Below are positions 35,283 to 46,432 of a stretch of DNA of 64,000 nucleotides, in pieces. A program made the position numbers and the translations under genes. Under the pieces are notes generated by a model, which was not told the origin of the DNA, made no database searches, and saw only the letters and a list, made by a program, of their open reading frames with translations. The stretch covers positions 3,100,001 to 3,164,000 of the forward strand of contig JAKULF010000008.1 in NCBI GenBank assembly GCA_022661535.1. Reading direction: 5' to 3'. Numbering within the stretch: the stretch's first letter is position 1; each line of letters opens with the position of its first letter. The stretch is from Eutypa lata. Lineage: Eukaryota > Ascomycota > Sordariomycetes > Xylariales > Diatrypaceae.

Positions 35283-36170
35283 TATATTGTTGGGTATGGG
35301 TCATTGTTTACAAGTTGCCATGAGTTGTTCAGTCTTAGTTGGAAATTAATTAATTACATATATACCTCACACTTACTGAGCTTTTTGAACAGTTGAATTC
35401 TATGTTATCGACTTATATTTTCACATAGGAGCTCTCCTCCTTTTTCTTTTCAGAATTTAATAACATGGTGTAGAATCTAAATTCGAATAATCTCTGGTTA
35501 TTCTCGAATAACCAGGTATTATTCCGTGCGCAACTTTATAGTAATAACGTTACTCAAATTTCACATTTTCTTAATAATAAATATTTCCCTGTTTTAACCG
35601 GAGCATTACGTGTACAGTGATAAGGGTGTGGATTGTGTTGGTACCAACTTGACACCCACCACACTAAAAGCAAAGAGTTCGTTACAGGCCTATTACATTG
35701 CCCACGGTGAGTAAAGTGATAAGTGATGGGCTGTTACTATTCCGGTAATTAGCTTTAGGCCGCACACGTGAGAGTAATATTCCCATCAATGGCCAAACCT
35801 GTTTCACTACTACTTTAATACATGCCCTGGGGCGATCGGAGTATTACTCCAAAGTCTTCTTCAGCCATGAATTTTTCGCTTTATAAACCCAACTCTATAG
35901 TTTATGTATCTTGCTCTACCCTATTTCATATACGGGGTGGTTCCCAGCTCCCCTGGTGCCCTCTGCACTCAGCTCTGATGACGTGTTATGAACTTGTCGG
36001 TCAATGGCGTCAAGCTCATTCCGGGTATAACCGTCTAGTTCTTGTCTAGGTATCGCTATTCCAACACTCGTTCCTCAGGCTTAGCGAGCGTATCTGCCGA
36101 GTTGTCACTTGGATTTCCACCAGTTAGACCTATACTGCGCCCCGTAATTTGATTCTTCTTGCTCCTGCGG
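35283..36170. other. Intergenic region
   Basis: About 890 bases, AT-rich in the first half, with an ATTCGAATAA...TTATTCTCGAATAA stretch near 35480-35525. The frame at 35822-36049 is not convincing. No RNA gene seen. Confidence 0.4.
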
Positions 36171-36961
36171 TAGGTAGAACCAGGCCCCAGGCCCCTGCAA
36201 TCAGGCGCGAGAATCAGGCCAGTACGCTTATCACCATTCCAACTATCGCACCGCTTCCTAAGCTTATGCCTGAACTAACCGTCTCGACATTCCTTGAAGT
36301 GCCACTTGGCGAATTCCCGGTGGCTAACGCCGAGGTACTCGATCCGCTCTCACTCGTTGTCGCCATTGCTTGAAGTGGGAAGGCTTGGTGGTACATGATG
36401 ACGATACTCTCAGAATTAATCAAGTCGAGACTAGTCTCCGAATCCGTCATAACGTAGACATCGGTCGACGATGATATCGAGCTAATGCATTTCCTGGTAG
36501 ATTGTGACGCGACTACAATTCTGGGCTCGAATACACACGACCATGAGTCTCCAGGCTCGTCTGGACAGCACCATGTCTGCGGGTATGTTTCGCCCGATCG
36601 AGATAAAGTGGTTTCGCATGCTGTTGTCCACGCTGAGACATATGCGTTACCCGGAAACGCAGCGGTGAATCCATCTCCTGCTACCGTAAAATTATACGCG
36701 CTATAGTTCGTTCGGGAACGTCTCGCCGAATTCCTTGCCGATAGTAAGTTCATTATAACCCAACAGCCAATTTTCCGATACACTCACGGCGACATCGTAA
36801 AGGTCGAACAGGCTATATACAGCCGTGCAACTTTCGGGACCTTCGTTCGTCGCGTAAGGGCATAGCGGTACCGGAGAAGTAGAGCATGTCAGGGTGAATG
36901 GAGTGGTCTGCGGCGGCAGGTAAAAACGTCTGGGACTGATCGAGACATTAGAGACTAACAT
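36150..36961 (-). pseudogene. Single-pass Cys-rich membrane protein gene, broken
   Basis: Minus-strand remnant of a fungal surface membrane protein. From the ATG at 36961 the first frame gives FTLTCSTSPVPLCPYATNEG and ESCTAVYSLFD. Near 36720 the reading moves to another frame: YSAYNFTVAGDGFTAAFPGN, TYPQTWCCPDEPGDSWSC and a Ser/Thr-rich stretch, then SLGSGAIVGMVISVLA, the beginning of a membrane helix. It is cut by TGA at 36214-36216; hydrophobic and then charged residues (WFYL, QEQEES) continue in shifted frames to about 36150. There is no clear signal peptide at the present start. At least two frame changes lie in a protein of about 270 residues. Sequence error could explain part of this. 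Confidence 0.5.
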
Positions 36962-37278
36962 TGAAATATTTTCAATAACTACCGAAATACCTATTTAAAG
37001 TGATACATTAAGGGTAAAACAGCGAGAGCCTCTGGTGCTACGATGGTAATAACATCATACGTGGATAGCCTCCTATCTCCACGACCCGTGTATTTTTGGC
37101 CGGCGCCTAAGTATGCCACCCACTCATCATCATATCACGCGTAATCAGTCGTGCGATTTTAGTAAGTCCATCCGAAACTCCAGGATCCAATGCAAAGTTT
37201 TGTTTCCTTCTTTTACTTCTTTTCTTTTTACTCCATTGAATAGGGGCGCTAGCTATGCTGCAAACGAGGAGAGCGTAG
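36962..37278. other. Short intergenic region
   Basis: About 320 bases between two minus-strand genes; it contains the 3' end of the sugar transporter unit and the promoter side of the membrane-protein remnant. No other signal. Confidence 0.4.
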
Positions 37279-39611
37279 TCAAATGACCCCTTTCCCCTTC
37301 GTCCATGACCTCCGATTGATATCCTCCTCATGTTCTGAAGCATGGATTTCCTTCTCGACTTGTCGTATATCAATGCGCGCCACAGCATCGGCGCCGTCGA
37401 AGATGCGTGCGATCTCCTCGAGCGTCGGGCCCTTGGTCTCGACGTAGAAGAAGTAGACGAAGATGAGCTCGAGGAAGTCCCAGAGCTGCAGCAAAGCAAG
37501 CAATCACATGTCAGCCAGTCCGTCGATCTGTCGGTTGGCCAGCCACTTAGGGAAAGGGGAACTCACTGTATAGAACAGCATGAAATACCAATGCGTAGGC
37601 ATGCGATTCCACGCGAGCTTGTTCGTTTGGTTGCTCAGTGCAAGAACGGCCTGCAAGGTGATGTTCATGATCATCATGCCCTTGGCGCGCAGGTTGAACG
37701 GCAGGATCTCGAGCGCGTAAGCGATCAGCAGACCCGAAAAGCCGATGTCGTAGAAAATGCCGAAGACCCATATGAGGACGAGCTGGGCGTAGCCCGCCGA
37801 CAGGTTAGTAAGGTCAGACTTCTCGTACTACATTATCTAGGGTCAGCCAGTGTTTCTTTATGGTTGTTTTGAACCAGGCATGAAAGTTGCTTAAAAGGCC
37901 CTTTCTCCGAACATGCTTCTTTAAGTGGTTTCAAGCACAGAAGCTCACCATGAAGGGAAGAAAGTATCCCGGGAATTACTTACCACTGCCCCGCACACCG
38001 TCCACAGCGCGAATGATACCACCATCCCAGAAATAGAGATCAGGAACAGCGGGCGCCGGCCGAAGCGGTCTACGTTCAGCGCTGCGAGCACCGTTACGAT
38101 TAGGTCTAGGATCGTCTTGCCTCCGCTCAGCTATGGTTCAGTCGACCCGTCAGCTTTACTCTCTTATTACGCTACACACACGTCGCTTGCTTGCGTGCTT
38201 GGGTAGAATTTTCCGCTAGTACGTACCCCGAGTTTCTTGTCCTGGTCCGTGATGCCCGCTCCGATGTAAATAGTGTCCATGTAGTTTGAGAAGAGGGCAT
38301 TGCCGCTGTACTGCGAAATGATGCCGAGCGAGACCAGGATGGCGAGGCGCCAGCGGTTGCCGCGGGTGCGGACGAAGTCGAGGTAGCCGGCAGACTGGGC
38401 CAGCTCCTTCTCGATGCGCATCGTCTCCTTGATCTCGCGGAACTCGAACTGCACGGTGGTGTTGTTGCGGTCGCCGCCGCCGTGGTACTTGGCGAGGATG
38501 TGCAGCGCCTCCTCGTGCCGGTCCTTCACCATCAGGTACCGCGGCGATTCCGGGATCCACCCGATGAACACGATCTGGATGACGGACGGCAGGATCTGCA
38601 GGAGCGTGATCGACCGCCACGACCAGTCGTTCGTGAGTTGCGCCGTGCCCCAGCCGATCCAGGCTACCAGTAGCGCGCCCAGGTTCCACTGAGCAGCAGG
38701 GTCGTTAGCGAGAGTGTGTCATCTGAATTGGTGAATGTCTTCGGCTACACATACCATACAGTTGTAAACCGCGGTTACAGGACCTCGGTGTTGCGGGTGG
38801 CAGATCTCCGTCAGCAGCAAGGGGGAGGCCATCTGCGATAGACTGTTGCCGAAGCCGAGAACGAAGCGGCCGGCGACGAACACTGCATGCCGTTAGAAGC
38901 CACAGGTAGGTATTTCGTTCTCCCCACTCTACTTACTTTCATACCCATTACAGAACGCAGATATGCATCCTCCAGCAATCATGAATATGCACCCGTAGGT
39001 GATAGCCGCTTTTCGCCCGAAGTGATCGGCAATATAGGGGCTAGAATCCATCGTCAGCAACAATGTCAATTCACGGAGGAACTAACTGGTTCGAATAAAT
39101 ACTGACGTGATGAAGAAGCTAAGGATGCTCCCGATATTGAACAAGTTCACCATGAGCCCTAGCCAGCTGTCTGCAACTTCCTGGGAGCCATCTGGCCCGG
39201 CCTGAGTCATGGGGAAGTACTGCTTCCAGCGATCGATTTGCTGTGAGGTATTGACTAGCATGCTGGAATCCACAACAGAGAATATGTCAGCCATTATCAC
39301 CACCCGCAGCGCCGGGTTGGGGAATCTCACGCATCGAATCCCGTCGTGGCGGAAGCGATCATCAAGACGCAAGCCCACGCATAGAGCTTCCGTAGGTGCG
39401 GTTCCTTCATCCAATACACCCTCTCGAACTGCGGTACCTCCCAGGACGCCAGGCTCGCCTCGTATTCCTCCTCCTGCTGCTGTTGCTGCTCCTGCATCTC
39501 GTGGCTTTCGTAGCGCTGCGCTACAACCTCGGTGATGTGCGGGCGAGGTGCGTGAGGGTGCGGCGTGTTGGCCCGCCTCGGCTGCCGAGACGATTCGCCT
39601 TCGTTATACAT
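37279..39611 (-). CDS. MFS sugar (hexose/lactose-type) transporter, eight exons
   Basis: Sugar porter of the major facilitator superfamily in the plasma membrane. Exons (minus): 39331-39611, 39107-39262, 38937-39040, 38755-38882, 38227-38688, 37984-38130, 37567-37827, 37279-37485; all seven introns are GT-AG and the lengths sum to 582 codons with no frameshift. The N-terminal cytoplasmic part has a short Q/E run (EQQQQQEEE). Family signatures are FFITPYIADHFGRK, GRFVLGFGNS, WIGWGTAQ, the PESPRY motif (WIPESPRYLM), DRFGRRPLF and VETKGPTLEEIARIFDG, the usual PETKG-type end. About twelve membrane segments. It most resembles the fungal lactose/hexose permease branch. The sugar cannot be named from sequence. 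The gene is intact, which is a useful contrast to its broken neighbours. Confidence 0.92.
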
Positions 39612-39714
39612 CCTTAGTTTATTCTTATTCCAGCTGGAGGAGTATCAATATTGAAACGAGAAACGCAATTACACGCACACGCTCTCATTCGTTCAGAGGA
39701 AAAAGACGTCCAAA

Positions 39715-39737
39715 CCCCGAGAAAATTCACCTCGGGG
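39715..39737. promoter_or_regulatory. Palindrome upstream of the sugar transporter
   Basis: CCCCGAG and CTCGGGG, separated by nine bases, lie 104-126 bases before the transporter start at 39611. The symmetry suits a dimeric or paired zinc-finger/zinc-cluster regulator, but I cannot name one, and chance is possible. Confidence 0.3.
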
Positions 39738-42286
39738 TGGATGGAGGGGTCACGCATGATGGGGAGGGGCTTTATGTATATCATGACCGGCTTCGCCCAA
39801 AAGAAGAACAGAAAATATCACAAGGTGATTCGCTGCGTGCTCATCCTGCACACACTCATTTTTTGACCTAACCCACAAACGTGTCGATCACCCGGTACTC
39901 GAGCTGCATGCAAGGAATATGCGGGGAGTGTGGCCATATGGAGGCGGACCGGGGGTAGCACTCGATGGTGATCCCTAGGATCTTAACAGTTTAGAGATAT
40001 TAACGGCCTCGCCTCCCGTCGAGGTTTCGGGCCAAGACTTCACATGTCCCGGGTATACTTCACTTCAGCCACAAGCATGCCATCACTAGTATGGAGCAGG
40101 GCTTTTTCCTTTTTTTCTATCTTTCTTTTCATAAACAAAAGTTCATTATTTTGAGTATGTAAATCAAGCCTATATGTAGCTGATAGGAGTTCTCGTTTGA
40201 GAGACAAGAGCTCTCAAATTTTAGAGATGAAACGAAGCATCTCGTTCAATCAGCATGTACGTAGTTCTGAGCTATATGTGCATTGGTAAGAAGAGAGTCG
40301 CAATCGAACATCCGACTGTAATCATGCCTTACACATCTTCTCCAAGAGGTCTATTCCATCTCAGAGTCCTATGGGGGAAAATAATTCTACACTATATCCG
40401 CATTCGGCGAACTCGGACGGAGCTTCCATGACATTACCCCTTTGAGATCCTAGACCGAAAAGTTGGGCACCGCAAGCGATTCGGCCGGCCGACCGGGGCG
40501 ACCCCAACCAAGGCCCCTCCTTCGCCTTACATATGCTTTACCTCTACTTACATATGGAGAGCACGCATTTCCAATCCCATAGGTAGTAGGCAGGGCTCAA
40601 CCGGCTACGTGCATTGGCGAAGGGTGACATGGAGGTTTTCGAAAAGGCAGGGCCAATCAGAAAAGAGACGGGAGAAGACCAAACCCCTGACTCTGGATGA
40701 ATCCGGCAAAATGCGAATGCCTCCAATGAGCTTCCGTTCTCTTCCACATCCAGAAAGCCATATTACCATCTACGGTTTATGATTGGGGCATCGCCGCCGG
40801 CCATTGCCAGAAAGAACTTGTGCGTTTTCACAACTTTCATGCCTGCATGCAGTGTTACATTTTGTAGTGGTGGAGGAACGATCGCCGTGTTTCTGGATGC
40901 GATTACGTTTTCGGTGTCTTTTTATGATCAGTTCTCATAGCTATACCTGTCTTTCTTCTTTACAGAATGAAAACAGGTAGGCTGGTAGGGTCTTCATTTT
41001 TGGGACTGTTGATCTCTGCTACCCACCCACCCAAGCAAGCAACCTAAGGAATCCTGAATCTGGGGAAGTGGGTCATGAGGAGTGAGTAGCGAGGTTGCAT
41101 GCATCTATGAGTTCTACAGAATGTTCCATACTACATAATATAGTCATGTAGTGTGTTCTTATGGAGTAGATATACTTGAACAAATCCAAAATGGCCCAAC
41201 GAAAACATATGTCGGCCGAAATACACTAAAGAAAAAGATGAAACAAAAAGTTAGACGGCCAAATAAAGGAGAAAAAGAAGAAACAGCCACTCCCACCAAG
41301 TCCAAGCCTTAACTAATCACGTTGGCAAAATTGCATACGATGAGAAAATGCGGTTTCACAAATTCTGCAAACGGGCCGTTTGATTTGAGCAAAAAATGAT
41401 ACCCTCCCACCGAATCGCAAACGTTCCCCCAACTGCTTGGGTGGTGACATCGATGTTGCTGCTGTGTGAGGGCAGCGTAGCATTGTTCGAAAGCTTGATA
41501 GGGCCGATATGCTTGCTGCAAATATAGATTAAATGCGTTTTTGGCGAGAACCAAAGACACCCCAAGATAGCATTTCATGTCCTACACTGCATAAGAGCAA
41601 GAACTCGTGGTGCCTCTTAATATACCATCCTCGGTCGTTCTAGCTGCATGTGTATGTTCGTGAATAGAAAATGGCTCATCGAGGTTATTAAGGGGGACGC
41701 ACACTACGAAGTATTCCCAATGACATGATGAACAATACGCATCATCCTGAAACATAGTCGAGTCATCGCAGACTGGACCTGGGGCTGGATGGAACAGAAG
41801 CCGAGGACAAACCGGCGAAGTCCAAAGTACATCTCATATGCTCAGGCAATAGCTCACGGAGTGTCAAATCAATGGGTGGCTTCATATCTGACTGACCTTC
41901 GCTCAAGATCATAAGTACTGCTTCGTAAGGATATTAACAAAACCCCTCTACTGAGCACTCTCCTGGAAATGTAAATGTCCTTTTAAGCTCTGTTAAATCA
42001 GCAAAAGCTATCACCAGTCGTCAGCAGCACTCTAAGCATAGTTAGGAGACGAAGCCAGCTCATTAACATAGCTACTTGCTTCTATGAACATGCCATTGAC
42101 CGGTGTTACGAAGTCTTCCGCGAGAGATCATGAGAATTCTCGTCAAGCCTCCAATACATAAATTATCTATATAGTATACGCCACAAGTGATACCCCAGGC
42201 TTCTCTATGCTGCAACAAATCCCAAGGGAAGAATACCGTGTCTATTTAAGCAAGAATTCACCCACCAGCAAGCAGCGAACAAAACA
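39738..42286. other. Long intergenic region
   Basis: About 2.5 kb between two minus-strand transporter genes. CCGGGG at about 40494-40499 fits the CreA/Mig1 consensus SYGGRG, inside a GC-rich patch (40480-40525). Frames at 40544-40980 and 41309-41578 are unsupported. The remainder is AT-rich. Confidence 0.4.
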
Positions 42287-43884
42287 TCACTGCGGGAGGT
42301 TGACCTTCTTCCCCTGCGGCCACTTCTTGGAACAGTACAGAATAACAACAGTCAGGACAATCTCGATAGCGAAGAACATGGCGGCCATTTTGTAACCGAT
42401 GCGAAAGCGCGGCGCTTCACCCGTATCGTAGACGAACAGAGGCACCCAGGCCTGGAAGGTAAAAGCAGCCGTCTCGACGACACCGATGATGATGGCGCGG
42501 TGCTCGGCCGAATGCGAGCAGATCTCGTTGATCCAGGTTATGATGAGCGCGCCGGCGCCGGTCTCGAGGAACGTGAGCAGCCAGCCAGCCATCATAGCGG
42601 CGATGTTGTGCTCGGGGTAGACGGAGAGGATGATGGTGCCGGTCAGGGCGACGAGGCAGGCCACGATGATGAGAGGCCAGCGCAGGCCAATAGCGTCGCT
42701 CGTCCACGCGTACATCAGCGTGAAGACGATCTGGGCCCCGTAGCCGGCTGTCGGGATGATGTTGACCTCCTCGGTGGTGTAGAGCTTGGTGTCCTTCAGC
42801 CACAGGTTCATGTACGAGTAGATGCGGATGCCGAGGACGTGGACGATGAAGATGGAGCAGAACAAGTAGACGGGCCACGACGTCAGGATCTCGCGGGCCA
42901 CGCCCCACGTCAGCTTCTTCATCGGCTCGCGCCCACACGCCTCCATCCGGCCGATGGCACGTTCGCGGTCCTCGCCCTTAAGCCACTTCGCCTTAGATGA
43001 CGTCGGCTGGTCCGGGATGGCGAAGTAGCCGTACAGCGCGATCGGTATTCCGATGATGCCGTCGAAAACGAAGAGCCATCGCCAAGCGGCGAGGCCCGCG
43101 CGTCCATCCATGCCGCTGTAGAGAGCGGCTTGGAGATAACTATGAAAGTATTGGTCAGTATTCAATAGACAGATTAATCTTCGGTATCACAGAAGTTACT
43201 TACCCAGAGAACATCTGTGCTGCACTAGATGATGCTTGAAATATACAGGCGCGCTTCCCAAGTTCCCGTGGGGTATACCAATTTCCAAGTAGTGTCATGA
43301 TACCGGGGTAGGCTGAAGCTTCGAGAAGGCCGACGAAGAATCGAAGCGCATAGAGTGTTTCTACATTCTTAGCACCAGCCATGCCAATGACAATAATCGA
43401 CCACAAGCCTTCCAATGTAGGAAGCCATATTGATGGTCGAACTTTTGTAAGCACCAGCTGTGACGGCAGCTGGCCTATGATGTAGCCAACGTTCCAGAAG
43501 GTTGTCAGGAGGTTAAGCTGGTTACCCTTCATCCCCAAGTCCTCCTTCATTCCACTAACATAGGCATTGCTAACCTAACAGGAGGGAAGTGTTAGCTTGG
43601 TCTACCTAATATGATAGATGTGATTCAGTGAGTAAGCCTACATTGGTCTGGTCCAAGTATTTGCAGAAATAGCTGATGCAACAGTAACTAAGGATCCACC
43701 AATCGATTTTGGCGACGAATTTGCGTTCCTCGGGAGACTTGTCGAGGGAGTCCCACACGATGGCAGCAACCTTCTGTCGTAAGGATCGCTTTTGATCGGG
43801 GTGAGCCGCATCGACGCTGGTCGATGACAGATCGGCAGCACTTTTGCCTACCGACGGCCTTTCGATATCGCTACCCTGATCCAT
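42287..43884 (-). CDS. MFS anion:cation symporter of the Dal5/allantoate permease family
   Basis: Plasma-membrane transporter for a small organic anion or vitamin (allantoate, pantothenate, nicotinate or similar). Exons (minus) 43642-43884, 43204-43574 and 42287-43139; introns 43575-43641 and 43140-43203 are GT-AG. The total is 489 codons, with no frame break. Blocks: KIDWWILSYCCISYFCKYLDQTNV at the first helix, WNVGYIIGQLPSQLVL, LRFFVGLLEASAYPG, YFAIPDQPTSSKAKWLK after the central part, MNLWLKDTKLYTTEEVNIIP and a C-terminal helix ending KKWPQGKKVNLPQ. About twelve membrane segments. These features match the Dal5 / Fen2 / Liz1 branch. The substrate is not determined, and no linked catabolic enzyme suggests one. 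Confidence 0.9.
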
Positions 43885-44641
43885 GATTCGTGATACGATA
43901 CAGCTGACGTCAATGGGTTTGAACTGAGCGTCTGCGATTGACTTATCGTATCGAGGGACATCCGCGGTCTGGGACCCCTTCGATATTGTATGCCAGACAG
44001 CCTTATATGAAGTCTGAGGCTGATGATAGAGGCGCGTAGCCTCAGATAACGCAATCGATCAAAGTGGTGACGATATCAGGGTCCCGACCACCATCGATGA
44101 ATCAAAGTTCAATATCATCGGTTAGGTTATCTTTAGTGAGTAACCAAGCTGAGGGCGCGTCGGACAGAGGCCGGTTAGGAAAACTAAGACGATCCAACGG
44201 CGTCGGAAGGCCATTCAGCTTCCCGAACATATGGGGAATGGTTGTCCATGCCCTGAATTCTGATCCGTGTTGGTGGTAAGGACCCCTAGAGCCAATATTG
44301 GGGAAGACCCGCTAGAAGTTACGCGATCTGCGCTACGAGGTTGATAAGAGTAGCGGATAGGGTCCGAACTGACCGGCTAGGTATCGCGCCATTTACGCTA
44401 TTTGTAGTAGGCAATTTCTGTCGGAAAGGTCCCGACTAGTTCACCAGAAAACCTCGAGGCTTCGTTTAATAGTGGGAACAGATTCGAATCGGGTCATAGA
44501 AACATGCCATATATTTGGTCAGCATGCAAGCAAGGGAAAGGGTCAAATACGTGACATCTCAAGATCTCATGAGACTAGGGAGATGCTCTATTGCCTGAGT
44601 TAGATATTAGGAGAACTGTTGCACAACTAAGAAATTTCAGA
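43885..44641. other. Divergent promoter region
   Basis: About 760 bases between the Dal5-like gene (minus) and the M19 dipeptidase (plus). Several GATA/TATC words occur (for example 43862-43872, 43947-43952, 44068-44073), compatible with nitrogen regulation by GATA factors of either gene, but their number is not clearly above chance. Confidence 0.35.
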
Positions 44642-45701
44642 ATGGTTTCCGAAACCGAAGCGCGTAAGATTTACGCCGATGCCATTCATTTTGATGGCTT
44701 GAATATCTGCAACTTCTCTCGCGAAATATTCGAGAGTTGGCACAAAGGCGGATTCACTGGAGTCTCATGCACGTGTGGACTGTAAGTCATATTGACAGCA
44801 TGCCCAACCTCATCAGCCGCTGACCCTGGAAACATAGATGGGAGGGGTTCAGGGCTAGCATCGCAAATGTGGTGCAATGGAAGAAATGGTTTGAGGAGCA
44901 CAGCGATTTGATTGTGCAAGCGCACAATGTGGCAGACATCCGTGCGGCAAAGAAAGCGGGCAAGACGGCGGTCCTTCTCTCTTGGCAGAACACGGCAGGG
45001 ATCGAGGATCAACTCGACTATCTCAGAGTCTTCCGAGACCTCGGCGTAAAGAAGATGCAGCTCACTTACAACACTCAGAACTATTCAGGAGCCGGTTACA
45101 CTGAGCTCAATGATTCGGGTCTGACGGGCTTCGGTCGTCAGGTAGTTGATGAGATGGCAAAACTCGGCATGGTCGTGGACCTGAGTCATGTCGGTCCCAA
45201 AACTAGTGAGGACGCGATTAATTACGCACCAGAGGGGAAACCCCCCTGCTTCTCGCATATACTGCCAGCTGGCTTGAAAGAGCATCCTCGCAACAAATCT
45301 GATCATCTTATCAAGCTCATTGGATCTAAGGGAGGGTTCGTTGGTTTATCGCAATTCGGTCCACACATGCAAAAAGACAACGACAGCACGATTGACGATT
45401 ATGTTGACGCGGTTGACTACATCATCGGATTAATAGGGAAGACCTAGTCGGAATTGGATCCGACTCTAGTGAGGGTCACGGGCGTCCTAGTGACTTCATG
45501 GCTTGGTGTAACAAGGACAAGGGTTATGCTAGACAGCTGACGCCTTGGGGCAGTCAAAAGGTTGTGAAGCCGTTAGGGCCTTTAGCGGATAGAGCCGAAC
45601 TGGCATGTGCGATGGCAAGGAAAGGTTGGAGCGAGGAGAAGATGCGCAAGGTCCTCGGTGAAAACTGGCTACAATATCTTGAGAAGATTTTTGGAAGCTG
45701 A
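44642..45701 (+). CDS. Membrane dipeptidase-like metalloenzyme (peptidase M19), one frameshift
   Basis: Zinc-dependent dipeptidase of the M19 (renal dipeptidase) family. The ATG at 44642 starts MVSETEARKIYADAIHFDGLN, which includes the metal-binding H-x-D. The intron 44782-44837 (GTAAGT...CATAG) joins CTCGL to WEGFRASI. Further family blocks: AVLLSWQNTAGIEDQLDYLR, MQLTYNTQNYSGAGYTE, VVDLSHVGP, CFSHILPAGLKEHPRNKSD and GGFVGLSQFGPH. At GGG 45436-45438 the frame breaks; one extra G gives EDLVGIGSDSSEGHGRPSDF and then WCNKDKGYARQLTPWGSQKV to the stop 45699-45701. As written it would lose about 90 C-terminal residues. No signal peptide or GPI tail is seen, so it is probably intracellular. The exact peptide substrate is unknown. 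Confidence 0.87.
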
Positions 45702-46432
45702 ATGTTAGGCTATACGGAAAGGGCTGTTCAACATGGCATCATGGCATGGATGCTTCGATGAATGAATGTGGTGATTACATGACACAGTCACGATGTGTCA
45801 AAAAGAAATAAAAATATTAAAAAGACCAAAAATGAATATGACGAGAATACTACGCCAAAGAATGAAGTTTTCTTTCTTCGTAATGAAGAATGGAAAGTAG
45901 AAACTGGGTTGTCGTAATGCGTAGTATATCAATTATGGAAAGAATGATTTGTGACTAATAATCGGTCCACGGTGAGTTGACCATTCCTAAGGAGCCCAAA
46001 GTCACTAATAGAACGAGTCTAAACAAATGCATTTTATCGTAATTGTCTTAAGGGCCCTCGAATATCATTGCAATGACTGGATGATTTTTGAGGCGCTCAA
46101 AGCCATGGTGCATAATAATTTGACCTAGTCACGCATGTGGTCAGCTACTCCCTTCTGAGTAAAAATGCCCGTAGGAAAGGAAGGTGCAAGTGTCTATCTT
46201 ACAAGTGAGCACATCTAATCAAACAAACGAAGCTTTAGCTTAAAACGCTAGGTAATCGGTTGAAGTTCAACTTCATAATTCTTTAGGTGTGCAATTCACT
46301 TACCTCCGTGCACCAGCCCCTATTCCTGATGATATCTCCTTTGTTAGCAGCAAATTCTTCGATAGATTCATCCGCAGCCGCTACCGACCATCCTACAGTC
46401 TTATTTCCACGATTTACGAGATAAACTAGTAC
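45702..46432. other. Intergenic region
   Basis: About 730 bases between two + strand genes, AT-rich at 45780-45960. No RNA gene or repeat recognised. Confidence 0.4.

Noticed and set aside
43885..44641. A nitrogen-regulated GATA-factor promoter shared by the Dal5-like and dipeptidase genes
   Set aside because: GATA words are present but not clearly more frequent than expected in DNA of this composition.
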